The position numbers were made by a program, and so were the translations under genes. A DNA stretch of 64,000 nt from Glossina fuscipes. Its lineage: Eukaryota; Arthropoda; Insecta; Diptera; Glossinidae. Below are positions 46,690 through 58,146 of the stretch, piece by piece (within the stretch, counting starts at the first letter, position 1; each line of letters begins with the position of its first letter). The notes below the pieces were generated by a model that was not told the origin of the DNA, ran no database searches, and saw only the letters and a list, made by a program, of their open reading frames with translations. Location of the stretch: the NCBI RefSeq assembly GCF_014805625.2, contig NW_023998564.1:622116-686115 (forward strand). Reading direction: 5' to 3'.

Positions 46690-47160
46690 ACCATTAATGT
46701 TTTTTGGTTTCATTTGACGAAAACTGCTGCTGAGGCGTATCGATTGGTTAGAGAAACTTAGGGTACGCAAGCTTCGTCACAACAGATGGTGTCGATGTCT
46801 CAACGGACGATGCGTAAATGCAAGGATATGGTGCAGAGCGATTCCTACAACAAGCCGTGAGTCAGTAGGTTGCTTCCAATCAGCTACATAAGGTAAAAAA
46901 GGTTCAGAAGGTTGTTATATGGGTGTCACATAAATTGAGCGAGATGGTTATGAAGCTGAAAAGATGCGAAAGCAAATTTTTTTCTGCACTGTATCGTTAC
47001 TGGGGACATACAGGGAGTTTGTTTCGAGAAACCCATGTCGTCTCAGGTACAACATCCATATCAGAAGACCGAATCTTTTGGGCAGGAAGACAACGAACCC
47101 TCACTATATAAAATATTCCACGCTTCGATTTATTTACTCAAAAAAGTCATATTTTTTACT
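46690..47160 (+). mobile_element. mariner-family remnant
   Basis: In the plus strand, 'LTKTAAEAYRLVRET' matches the KxAAExxxxLxExYG start of mariner transposases. About 250 bp on, SKFFLHCIVTGD matches the FLHRIVTGDE motif that holds the first catalytic Asp. Frames are broken between and after. It is a distinct copy from the minus-strand remnant 350 bp to the left. Confidence 0.65.
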
Positions 47161-47660
47161 TAACAAAATTTACTAATTGCCTTCTGCTTCATTTCTCTCA
47201 ACCAACTCTACCTTACCAACCATTTAAGTTCCCTCAGTATTTTTTGCCATCACACTTAAAACTAAAATATTACTAATCTCGACAAGCTATTAAAGCCTGA
47301 TGACACAGGCTGGTGGTGACAAAAAATGATCCGAATATCCAAAAGACCACACAAGCTCATTTTTTTATATGACGTCAATTCATCTAGCATGTGAATGCAT
47401 TTTTTTTCATCACTCTTCTGTATTGAACGTGCTTTTATTGAAAGAACCCACATTTCAAATTTGCACACCCGTACACTGATTTACTTATTTAATGAAAAAG
47501 AAACCAGTTCTGAACAAACTTTCAACAAATATGAGTTAGTTAGTTACAGACGCGACAAACGGAACTTACATGTTCAAAAAAATTTCTTTAATACGCATTT
47601 GTATTCGGAAATCGAGCACAATACGTTCCACATACCTTCTTCTAGATATGTAATATATAT
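47161..47660. other. AT-rich presumed intron
   Basis: No feature was recognised. Confidence 0.4.
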
Positions 47661-47664
47661 ACTC

Positions 47665-48285
47665 TTCACCACTTGTGGTAAAGGGTATATTAAGTAAGTG
47701 CAGTCTGTAAGACGGTATGTAACGCGCAGAAGGGCTTAAGACAGACCAATATTTTATTATACCGATGGATTCAGAATTATAACCTGTTTGCCCGTCTGAT
47801 GTCTGTCCATGTAAATTTATGTTCAAGCTACACGTCGCAATTTTTCAAATATTTTGATGAAACTTAGCACAGTCACCTATTTTGACCAAAGGACGATCGC
47901 TATTGAAAATGGTTTGGTCCCATTTGTCGACCACTCGCCCTGTAAGAAAATATTGTATAAAATTTGTGCCGAACGTGTGGCCATTTTTGAACTCCCTCTC
48001 ATATAGCGAAAACTAAAGTTCATACCACAAAAAGATAAAATTTTCAATCCTTCACGATGAAAGTTACATCATAATAGTAATTTAACATAAAAAACTAACC
48101 GCACCAAATTTCGACCATATCGTCGTATTTTTTGGATCCTACCTTACTAAGGATTTGCACGAAAATTGATGCTTTGTAGGGCAGAATAGTCTAAGTTTTA
48201 ATATGTGGTGATGGAAATTGACCTACAAAATTTGGACCATCTACGTCTATTTTTGGATCCTGCTCTATGTAAGAATTAAACTTGT
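47665..48285 (+). repeat. Dispersed fly repeat R3, longest copy
   Basis: Starts with the dyad-like 'tcaccacttgtggtaaaggg' block. It then has 'taccgatggattcagaatta', 'ccgtctgatgtctgtccatg', 'cgtcgcaatttttcaaatat' and 'gatgaaacttagcacagtca'. Later blocks with 'ccaaatttcgaccatatcgt' are internally duplicated (around 48,105 and 48,220). Confidence 0.65.
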
Positions 48286-49990
48286 ACTACATTAGGTTGT
48301 CTTTTCGGATCACTTCCCCATAAATACGCATGAATGATATATATGCTTTTATATAGAAACAAGATATAATTTTTGTTTTCTGTAATAAAAATAAGAATGG
48401 TGTTAGACAATGTGGTGTAGGATATGTAAATGTGGGTTTTGCCCAACTGTACTTTTTTCCTTTAAATTTCAATGTGTCGTAAATAGATTTTTACAGCATT
48501 TCAGTAAAGATTATGTATACAGACCAGTTGTGTGCATGTGCACATCTCTTGAGAGAGAATGTTTAGGCGTGAGTTTTATGATTATGACCCAAATGTTTAT
48601 GTTGCGGTCAGTGGCTCTTTCTCGTTTTACATTTTATGAGTTAATTAGATAAGCACGTAAATTTACCTTTGCACGCGTACTCGCGTTTATATAATTATTC
48701 TACGGTATTTTCTTGTATACGTACAAATAATTAACGCGTTTGCATAATATAATGAAAATGATTTCCAGGTAGATACGAATAGAGGCGACAATGAAATGGT
48801 ACATGTTTAGCACATTACGATTTAATTCATTTAGCTTTAGATTTAAAATATCAAAGCTATTTGCAATTACGTGATTAACTATAAAATTTAGCAGTTAATA
48901 GCATTAGCTTCTCAATAAACAAACGAGCGGTTTTACTTAAACTCTGGCTAAGAGAAGAAAGTAAGCTATTGCATTTTAGGCATATGACAACATAGTCTCC
49001 TATAGGCTATCATTTACCGAAGGTTAATCCATTTACATTTCATCATATATCTAGGCTTTGAATGATTTCATCTATATATTATAACACATAAGATTAGAAT
49101 GCAAATAATTTTGTAATTTTTTAGCGCGCAATGGAACTTACTTTTGCGCCACTGCCCCTTCTTACCAACTAGAAATGTAAGCTAACAGATCCTGCCAGGA
49201 TATGTCTCACAAGCTAGCAATTAGAAAGGAAGGCGGTATCTTGGATAGAAAAGATCCAATCGAGGACAAAGTTTGGGACAGAGACGTGTTGAGGGAGTTT
49301 ATTTACCATTTGAGAACAGTAGCTGCCATATCATATTTGATAGATTCTTTATGAACTATGAACTGAACCTGAGCTTCAAACGCTTAAAGATGACAGAACA
49401 TATGCGCCTATGATGAAAGTAATATTCTGATGAGAATTAATATCTTAAACTAAAATTTTACATATCGAATTATAGCTGATGGCTGTAGATGAAATTTAAA
49501 ATGTAGATGAAAAAAAAAAAAAGAGAGTGATCGTCGTAAAGACGCGGTCAGCATAAACAACAAATTTTAGAGCGACTCACTTAACATCTGCTAAATATAT
49601 TTCTTCTTCTAAAGCTAATAAAAAATGGCCCGCTCGAACAGGGACCATCAAAAATGCTCCTCAAGATGAATAGACCGATTTGTTCACTTACTTAGAATAA
49701 ATAAGGCCGCTTTGGGCCTAAAATTTCATGCGAATGCTCATCACGAGATGCTTTCAAGCGAAGGTCCTAAAAGCTTTTCAACCTCGGCACCACCTTCTGT
49801 TCCTCCCCATTTCTTTTTTTTTGATAATATTAAAAGTGAGTAGAATTTTCCTGGTCAGAACAGGTATGCAAACAAGTTACATTTTTTCTTCAGAATCAAA
49901 TATGTGGCTGCCATCAAATTTGTTTAAATTCTTTTTTTTAGTTCTCGTTTAGTTATTTTACTTTCAATTCGAACTTCACTTGTATATGTA
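48286..49990. other. AT-rich presumed intron
   Basis: No exon, RNA gene or clear repeat was seen. Confidence 0.4.
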
Positions 49991-49994
49991 TTAT

Positions 49995-50790
49995 AATAAA
50001 ACAAGTTGTAACCGAATCTTCTATACCCAACACCAAGACTAAAAAAAAGGAAAAAAAGCAAAATTTTAATGCTCTACTATATTGGGTTCGCGCAACTGAT
50101 TCTTTCTATTTTCAGAATAAAAGTGGAAATCTATATAGGGTGTATGTGTGGCACTTAATGAATAACAACCAAAAAAGACGGAAAGCAAAGGTGTTCATAG
50201 TTTTGTTTGTAAGCTATATTTCGAATTTTGCGACCAAGAGTACGTTTACCGCAGATACTACACAATTGCGTACACTGATAGATGGACAAATGAATGAACG
50301 GACTTGCTTAGTTGCATTCTAGATTTGAAACTGGCCAAGATCTTATATACTTAATGGGACTTCTGAAGCTTGGTTCTGCATGTTTTAGAGGCTTTGAAAA
50401 AACAACTTAAATTTTAATACACTATTATATTTTGTGCGGGTGGTCAATTTTTCTCATTTTCGTACTACTACAGCAGATACTACAGCATGACCCATATAAT
50501 ATACGTTCAAATTTTTGTAGATTTATCTACCGATTTGACCCATTTTCAATTCTAACCTGCGTGCAAGAAATGCCAATGTTTCTGCCAAGTTTGAAGTCGA
50601 TAGCTTCATTTTCGCGGCCAGCAGACACTACGAACACAAACAGATGGACAGACGGACAAGTTTATATCATTTCAGAATTTGATGCTGATCAAGAATATAG
50701 ATGCTTTGTGGTAAATTCGAACTTTCCTTCTGGGCGTTGCAAATGTGTTGACAAAACGAATATACTCTTCATTCTTGCTTAGAAGTGAAG
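49995..50790 (+). repeat. One or two decayed fly repeat R2 copies
   Basis: 'acaagttgtaaccgaatctt' with 'ctatacccaacacc' marks the first start. A gatagatggacaaatgaatg block follows near 50,279. A second copy runs from about 50,400 with 'cagatggacagacggacaag' near 50,640 and 'tctgggcgttgcaaatgtgt' near 50,730. The 116-codon frame at 50,432-50,782 lies in repeat and is not a gene. Confidence 0.5.
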
Positions 50791-51010
50791 TTGTAAATGT
50801 TCGCACGTACAAAAATGGTTTGCAACATTTCGTTCTGGAGATTTGAGTCTCAAAGAGAATTGTGATTCTGGGTGACAAGGACATTTCGTGGCACTTGTTC
50901 GAGAGTAACCCACTTTAACCATTGCGCAATTGCAAAGGTGTTCGGTGTTCATCGTACGACTGCTGACGAGCAAATCCATCACTTTCAAATTCAAATTTTT
51001 TAGCTAAAAT
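50775..51010 (+). mobile_element. mariner-family remnant (N-terminal part)
   Basis: Across frameshifts the plus strand reads a VNVRTYKN, then W/GLQHF, then RSGDLSLKENCDSG-like series. This is the mariner motif 'VNxRTCQKWFAKFRSGDFSLxD'. The nucleotide sequence is close to that of the minus-strand remnant at 1,690-1,900. Confidence 0.65.
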
Positions 51011-52120
51011 ACGGTGCAACTTTTCCGCCAACCTCGTACCTACATATGAGCATATCTACATGAATAAGTATATATAGTCTTTAAAAATTTTACTTTGCAT
51101 TAGTAGTACTTACCTCAATTTGAGAAAACGTTTTACTACGTTTTCATTCGATTTCAGGTAAAAGTGAAAATTTTTATTTCTCTAACATTTTGATTCGCAA
51201 GGCAATTGTTTTTACTTAAAAACTCAAACACATACACAGAGGCAGAAGAGGCATTCATTCGAAAAACAACAATAAGTTGCGTGTTAAAATTTATAAGTGA
51301 ATAAAAAATAACGTTGTAGATGATTCAGAGAAGAGCATACAAATAAAACAAACTAAATGTCTTTTTGTTTTTGTTTTGATAAACAATTGTCATAGATCTC
51401 TACCTATACGTAGGCCTATGAATGTGTAAATGTGCTTCGTGTATTTATTCAAGAAATGTAGTAAAGATTTTTGTCGTTAGATATGTTCAATATTATGCGA
51501 AGGGATAGCAAAGTGTCTGGAATATCAAATGTCATTCAAATGAAGTAAAAATGCCAGCAACATCCATCCACTGGAGGTCTACTATAAGCGAAATACAAAA
51601 CAAAAACTTTATGACTTTCATCTTCAGTTCCTCGCAGGCTTATGTATGTGGAAACCCAATGATGTTGGGAAATTTTCATTTCTATACAATTAAATGAAGT
51701 GAACTTGGAACTTAAATATGTGCAGCAATTTGACGTGCAATTAATAAGTGAAAGGAAATTTAATGCAATGCAATTGAAATGAAAATTGAATTATTTTTGC
51801 TTTTCTATTTCATACACACAAGAGCTTAGAAATTATGAATATGCTTAATAAAGTTGTAATTGATATTCTTAAAAAAACTGTATATGCAAATTATAGGGCA
51901 TATAGTGAAAGCAATGACAAAAAAAAAAAACCCAGATATAAACTATGTATGCTGCATATAAACCCTGCGATATATGTATGAATATTGTACAATAACTAAT
52001 TGTGCCACACAGGTTTTATGCGTTTTTTAAATCGAATAAATTTCATAGGAAGATTTCATTTGAAAACTGTGCACTATCCAAGCATTAACAGAACTAATCG
52101 ACATTTATTTGTGCCGTTTG
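51011..52120. other. AT-rich presumed intron
   Basis: No feature was recognised. Confidence 0.4.
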
Positions 52121-52124
52121 CTAA

Positions 52125-52730
52125 AACATTTCTATGGATTTGTCAGACCAATGGACGAAGCACAAGTTATACAATGTGCATGTTAGGTACTTGTATATAT
52201 GTTGACCATTTTTCCACTTTAAAAAGGAATTTATTGAGAAATGGCATGCGCTGTCATGCAAGAGGATGACTTTGCGTCTCTTAACCGCTATTGCTGGTTT
52301 TTCTTGCAACGATCGGTCGGTAGACGTCTGCAGTAACAGCTTCATTTTAATAATACAATACACTTTGTTGATCACACCATATGCCCAGCTAAACTTTATG
52401 GCCTTAAATATTCCACTTCAGTATCGATGTGGATGGTTGCTTATTGTGCTTGTTGTCATCGTAGATTCACATTTCTTTCCCAGTCACAATACGCCGCAGA
52501 AATTCTTCCTTTTTTGCCGGGCCAACAATTAAATCGCGATGTCGAAACGTATGGTAACCAATTTCTGTTTGAGAGTTTTTTCAAATTTTGAACTGGGTTT
52601 TCGTCCAATAAGTCTTGAAATTTATTGTAATGGATCAGCATGCTCACAAGCTTTTAAAAAGATTTGATGGACTTCGGCAGCAGGTTTCTTCAAATCAAAC
52701 AGCAAAAGTAATGAATATCGAAAATGCAGT
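52125..52730 (-). mobile_element. mariner-family transposon remnant, nearly whole transposase
   Basis: On the minus strand the order is FDLKKPAAEVHQIF, then LLDENPVQNLKKLS, then NWLPY, then LLARQKRKNF, then a CDW/IVTG-like block, a DDN block, and finally RRKVILLHDSACHFS. The last matches KxxLLHDNAxxH with the second catalytic Asp. The order follows a mariner transposase from N-terminus to catalytic core. At least four frame changes and several stops make it dead. Confidence 0.8.
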
Positions 52731-53990
52731 AAATGTATACACTGATTAACTCAATAATAATACGGAATGGAGAGCTGTTATTTTACTTTCGCAACATTTT
52801 CACCAACAGATGTCGCTGATCAAAATATATGCAAGCAACTACTATAGTTTTATTTAATCTATTTTCCTCTATCTATTTGCCTGGTGTTCAAGGTTACCTA
52901 GATCGAAATAGAAAAATTGGAATTTTGGATATAGTCGAGGAGCAAGGAAAAGCGGCTCTTAGAATTTCACACGACTTTCTCGTTTTTAGAGCAGGGCGTC
53001 CATAACATATTATGTTCAATAATCATTTTTTTATCTCTCAAAAATTGAAAAGTATTCGCTGGTTTCTGAACAAGAAAGTTTTTTCTGCAATTCAGTCAAT
53101 TCAGAAACAAAATATCAAATTCATTTAACATCCAATGTTTGAAAACCTTCGGTTCCACTTTTAGCTGTTTTTGTTAAGTCGTTAAAAACAAAAGCGGAAG
53201 TTAACTTTTAGCTTCGAGGCGATTTCGCTCTAACTGTTAGTTCGCTGAAAAACACTAAAAACGGGCCTAAGATAACGTTCTTGGGAGAATTGCGTAGCAC
53301 AACACTATCGGATGCCGTGCGTATAGCATTTTGGAAAAGTTAATTTTAAGATGACTTGTAAATTAATCACTAGCTTTTTGCTCAAAAATTGAATTCTTTC
53401 ATTTAAATATTGCACTGCATATGTATAAATACATGTAAATAGTCTTTTGGTGTACAATTAGCCGAATTATTCAAGCCTGGAAACGGGATATAAATGAAAG
53501 ATTTCGAAGTAAAGTAGCTTTAATTTGATTCAAAGGTGTGTTCAAGCTCGACACTTAAGTTATCGAATAACACATGCTAAGTAAGCAACAATTTAAATAT
53601 AAACGTTAGAAATATATATAAAGCACGCTCTTCAATAAGTTGAAGTCTATGTTTATAATGCAGCGTTAGCAATAGTATCGAATTAATGTTCATTTGAAAG
53701 AGTCTTAATAATGGAAGCATATTCTCGAATAGATCTGGCCGAACTAGAACTTTTTATTGTCATCTGGTTCATCGATTTGTTTATATCAGGAGGTAATAAA
53801 CACCAAAAAGATAGACCAGTAACAACAATAATGTCTAGATCGGAAACTGACGTTATACTGTGTAAGCAAAACGGCTTTACTTGGTAAACTTGATAAAATG
53901 TAATATAACCTATGTATAGTGTACGTCACAACGAGAGTTATTAATAAGTGAATAAAAGATTTTAAAAAAAATTTTTTTCTTACTTGCGAG
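52731..53990. other. AT-rich presumed intron
   Basis: No gene. A few more balanced patches (around 53,200-53,330) have no recognisable motif. Confidence 0.35.
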
Positions 53991-53996
53991 TTGAAT

Positions 53997-54178
53997 ACAA
54001 TTTTTACAATTCTTCCTCTTGCTCAAACAATTTTTACGATTCTTGTTCTTGCTCACACAATTTTACAATTCTTGTTCTTACTCACAAAATGTAGAATTCC
54101 TGTTATTGCGCTGCTCAAACAATTTTTACAATTCTCCCTTTTGCTCACACAATTTTACAATTCTTGTTCTTATTCAAA
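53997..54178 (+). repeat. 30-bp minisatellite, about six units
   Basis: Units of the form 'tttttacaattcttgttctt'+'gctcacacaa' start at 54,001, 54,031, 54,061, 54,123 and 54,153, with one 33-bp variant at 54,090. Lengths are 29-33 bp. The overlapping 68- and 84-codon frames read the repeat. Confidence 0.9.
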
Positions 54179-54631
54179 TGGGAAGGAACAACATTAAGCA
54201 TGGTATTGAATACGTGTGGAATACATACACATATTCGAAAGGCGGAATATCAAAGTTGGTTAGTCAGTGTTGATACACGCAAAGGGCAAAGCTACTCCTT
54301 GAAGACTCGAATCAATCCAGAAAAGATGATATTTAGGAAATTAAAGTCAGTACAAACATTGAAACAGGGCAGATTGCCGATGATAAACTTTATCGAAAGC
54401 ATAAGAAATATATAACTTTGTTGCCTTCCAGATATAAAATCCATCAAGAGACCACCATTCAAGCGTATGAGTCGCTCTTTAAGAAATTAAGAGATCGCCT
54501 GATCCAAGCTTTAGACTTGGAATTATTAAAAGATCCGATATTTTGGAATATGATTATAGGCATGGCTCTAGTCTATACATCAACCATTAATTTCTTTATG
54601 ATATTTCGCAGCTTTCTACAGGTATTTTGAT
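54164..54631 (+). pseudogene. Broken exon of a monocarboxylate-transporter-like (SLC16) protein
   Basis: From about 54,215 the plus strand reads a plausible cytosolic-loop sequence: SWLVSVDTRKGQSYSLKTRI, then NPEKMIFRKLKSVQTLKQGR. It meets a stop at 54,413-54,415, continues in the same frame as DIKSIKRPPFKRMSRSLRN, and then must shift frame near 54,480-54,500 to ELLKDPIFWNMIIGMALVYT with STINFFMIF. The last part resembles the start of the second six-helix bundle of SLC16-type transporters, which carry monocarboxylates across the plasma membrane. The similarity ends at CAG|GTATTT, a splice-donor-like site, suggesting a genomic fragment and not a processed retrocopy. Without the other exons and with two disruptions it is probably dead. 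A sequencing error or a small unrecognised intron cannot be excluded. Confidence 0.5.
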
Positions 54632-54944
54632 AGCTTAAAAAATCTTTTCCTTCTTTTAATTACTTCCTTCTCATTTAGTGCACCCAACAATAAAAGTCCC
54701 ATATAATTATTGGGTTCGTACTTCAAGACCAACTAAAAGTAATTTTCAATTTAAACAATACCCGCAACAAGAACCACACAATTATTTTTACAGTAGGATA
54801 TCTGGGAATAGGGAATAATTTTATACGACATGTTTCCGAACATTTGCAAACAAACGTGCGATACGAAGTACGTTCAGAAAAAATTTTAACTTTTCAAAAT
54901 CCTTGGGCTACGTACATTCGATTTTCGAAATTTTTTTTTTTTTT

Positions 54945-55335
54945 TGTTATATTGGCAAATGGCAAACGAGTAACGTCATGCGATGCTTTCGAATGATTTC
55001 GGTATGAAATGTGTGGCAGCGAAGTTTTTCTCGAACTTGCTAAGGCTCCCGTCACTGGTTGTTCGTAATGTCTTAACCAAAAGCAACACTGTAAACTCGT
55101 CTCAGCGACCGTGTTCGCCGGACATGGCCGTCTACAATTTTTTCCTGTTGGGAAAATGAAAAGGCCCGTGGAAGGGCGGAGATAAAGATCGCATCGCTAG
55201 AGGACTCGTGGTACACTCCAAAAACCGCCTATTAGAAGTGCCTCGAGGGTTTGAACAATCGCTGCCACAAGTATATTATATCCAAGGGCCTTTACTTTGA
55301 AGGGGACAAAATAGATATTGATGAATCAATAAATG
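54945..55335 (+). mobile_element. Internally deleted mariner-family copy
   Basis: The plus strand reads FGMKCVAAKFFSNLL (mariner linker region 'xGMKRVAAKFVPKLL') and, only about 60 bp later, CSPDMAVYNFFLLGK (catalytic YSPDLAPCDFFLFGKLK). It continues through KIASLED, RCHKYIISKGLYFEGDKIDI and a stop. The IVTGDE and HDNA blocks that should lie between are missing, so part of the catalytic core was deleted. Several frame changes are also present. Confidence 0.75.
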
Positions 55336-55622
55336 TTGTTCGAGAAAAATAAAAGCCACCTTTTTTTTGAAAATACCGTATATGCGTGGACATATTAAAT
55401 ATTTTTTTACTTCAAGTTCAAAACAATTAAAGATCAATTGCATTACCGAGTTGAGTACTTGCGACTCCCTTGAGTATACTTAATAAATGTACATTTTTCA
55501 GAATTTTCGAATGAAATTAGTATGTATTCGATAGGATCATTTCCTCTTGCATAAAAATTAGTAATAGACGTTTGCTCTCCTTTTTGGAGATCGGGAATAA
55601 TGAGCAGATATGTAAGGCTTAC
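55336..55622. other. Intron side of the small exon
   Basis: The frame of the exon runs on to a stop within this stretch, but it is downstream of a strong donor and reads as intron. Confidence 0.5.
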
Positions 55623-55790
55623 CTTATGTTTTCTTCGTAGCAAATTTGGAGCTCCGCCAGGTGGTTGTAGTGGTACAGCTGGTTCTGGAGTAACGGTTTG
55701 CACTGGTCGTGGTGGTTTTAAAGCTAACTTTTTTAGGCTGGCAATACGTTTATCACACATCAACGACACATCATCGATTCTTTGCAAAAC
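55623..55790 (-). CDS. Internal exon (56 codons), probably of a Dbl-family RhoGEF
   Basis: Bounded on the minus strand by a polypyrimidine acceptor (CGTTTTTTAG|GTTTTG, AG at 55,792-55,791) and a consensus donor (CATAAG|GTAAGC, GT at 55,622-55,621). It is phase 0 at both ends. It encodes VLQRIDDVSLMCDKRIASLK, then KLALKPPRPVQTVTPEP and a proline/glycine-rich LQPPGGAP. The helical start, the Cys-Asp-Lys-Arg and 'KLA..PRPVQ.V.PEP' resemble the end of the spectrin-like region upstream of the DH domain in MCF2/PLEKHG4-type Rho guanine-nucleotide exchange factors. That likeness is from memory and moderate. The next exon in the same strand and phase is the giant exon at 17,801-20,485, giving an intron of about 35 kb, or that exon may be skipped in some transcripts. 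Confidence 0.75.
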
Positions 55791-55792
55791 CT

Positions 55793-57380
55793 AAAAAACG
55801 ATAAGAAAAGGAGAGCAACAATTATTGCTGCATAAATGTTCGAAATGAAATTTTTTCCTTTTTTTAAACACAGAACGCGAAAGTTATTTGTTCTACTGCT
55901 CCTCTATTATAATTATTTTGCAAAGAGCTTTAAATGATGAAATATTTTGCAAAAAGATGAAATTCATTGCGAAAAGAATCATCTCGTTACTCATGCTTTA
56001 TGATTTTGGAATTTTTTTTTCTTTGAACGTTAAGAGATTTGAATTAAATTTAAAAAATAAAACTAACAAAATTTTATCCAAACTTTGCTTATTATTGTAC
56101 TATTATTACCATTATTATTGTTACTGTTATTGTTAGTATAATTAAAGCATCTCATGTATATATGCGCTCATGTGTTTTGTTTTTTTTTTATGCTACTTCA
56201 ATTGTTTAAATCAATCCGATTTAATGGGTCTGCTTGCTAACCGTTCGTCTGCTCGTCTATCGTTATAAATTTTTATTATTTTTTGCTTTCTGTTTTTCTT
56301 TATATCATAAATAATGGATGTGCAGACAGACAGATAGACATCCGTAGATATATATATATATATATTAGAAAGTAAATGTTTAATTTTATAGAAATATTTA
56401 TTTTTAAATATTTTAATTTTATCCAAATGTACGCTAGTTTCTATTAACGCACGCATCTGATTTCATACACAAAACCATATGCATTTTCTTCTGATTGCAA
56501 CAGCGATTTATTCGCGGCAGTTAATCATATTAATGCATTTTTACATTGTTAGCACCTGAATGGTTGTCGTCGGTGGCTCAGCATTGGCTGATAATTACGA
56601 ATGTTGTCTTAATCAAGTTTCCCGAATGTTTTACACAACATTTTATGCATTTTCTCTTTTTATTGTTTCTTTACGCATTTGTTGTTGCAAATAAAGATAT
56701 TGCACGTTTATATACTGAAGGAAAGAAAAAAGACGAAAAATGCGTGAAAATATTGTAATTGTTGTCAATTGCATTTGTTTTTTCTCTTTGATTGACAGAT
56801 GGGAAATATTGATGAGATTGCCTCTAGTAAACTAGCGGGACAAGTTGAAAAATCGAACATTGTTGTAATGAGCAGGTGAAATTGCAGAATTTCGTTTAAC
56901 TTTCATATGGAAAGATCCATTTAAACAGTTAACTATGTATGGCGAGTATATGCGTTGTGGGCGTTTTATCCGTCTTTGTCGGATTTCCTGACAAAACTTT
57001 ATCCTTGTGAACAGAGCCACGAACCGCGTCCGACCCACTATCTTTAAAATTTCAAATAACTCAGCTTCAGCTTGCTCGCGCATAGCAATGCTGTAAATGG
57101 ATTGTATCACTACCTCAGCTATTCAGCTATCAAATATTAAATGTGTTTACGTGCTGTTAAACACTTCACAGAAGGTGATGTCGATGTTTGTCAACACGTT
57201 TGTAAAGCACAATTTGGAGCACAGAACGAATAAAGATTCTTGCACGCAAGTTGATACACGCCGTTGCAAGCGTTTAAGCAAAATAAATGTAATCCTCATC
57301 GTTCGGTGATGGGTCACAAAAGTTGATCCCTTTTGACTTACTCGCTAGTTCTAGTATCTATAGTGTCTATATCATAGTCG
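55793..57380. other. Presumed intron upstream of the small exon
   Basis: AT-rich, with an ATT-rich microsatellite near 56,095-56,130 and a (TA)n tract near 56,346. The 92-codon minus-strand frame at 56,832-57,110 starts with a charged, helical-looking stretch (REQAEAELFEILK) after a TTTACAG. I could not assign it to any family. Confidence 0.35.
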
Positions 57381-57386
57381 TTATTA

Positions 57387-57905
57387 TTATACCCACGGCC
57401 GTAAGATGAGGGTGTGCCCATTTTGTTTTTTTTCCATAATGTATGTAACACCCAAAAGAAAGCTTGAGAGACCCTATAAAGTGTATATATTCTTGATGAG
57501 CGTGAAATTCCAAGTTGATTTAGCCATGTCTGTCTGGCTGTGTGGGGTGTGTTGTTGCCACTCTTCTGGTCGCAAAACTGAACCTTACTCGGACATCATA
57601 AAGGATAGAAGGATGTAACTTTCTCGTTTACTTCACTTTACTCTTTACGTTCAAAAATGGTAACAATCGCCCATTCTCACACATATTCTCATATTTTTGA
57701 AGTCAGAATGGTCAAAACTATTGTGTACATTTCTCAAATAAAGATATATTATCTGCCTAAATATGGGTTCATTCTAAAATGAATATGGCAGATACTGCGG
57801 TTACTTTTTTTTTAGTAACACCAGCAAACAAATAAAAGAAGTTGGGGAGCACTGGCCGGAATGTGAGATGCGGCCTCCGCCGAATATAACTTTCTTACTT
57901 ATTAG
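57387..57905 (+). repeat. Dispersed fly repeat R1 copy
   Basis: Starts 'ttatacccacggccgtaaga', then 'acacccaaaagaaagcttga', 'tgagcgtgaaattccaagtt', 'tagccatgtctgtctggctg', 'cactcttctggtcgcaaaac', and ends 'ccgccgaatataactttctt'. It is the copy without nested insertions and closely parallels 28,304-29,073. Confidence 0.75.
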
Positions 57906-58146
57906 TTATTGAAGGTATTTGACAATTATAGTAAAATCCAATTTTTTTATCAATTATTTAGCGAATCCATCGCAAAAAGGAAAGAAAACAAATTAAATAA
58001 TTTATTTTTAATAAATTACGTTCAACAAATAAAAAAAAAAAATTTTCTTTTTTTGCGTGGTCTTCAGAAAAAGGTCAACAGGCGAAGATGAAAACAACAA
58101 CGGAAGTTTTCAAGATGAGTCTGTGGATAACACATAACCTAACATC

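Noticed and set aside
50432..50782. 116-codon plus-strand frame
   Set aside because: Lies wholly within decayed R2 repeat.
56832..57110. Possible further exon of the RhoGEF-like gene on the minus strand (after TTTACAG)
   Set aside because: The helical-looking start is suggestive, but no donor, family match or phase logic supports it.
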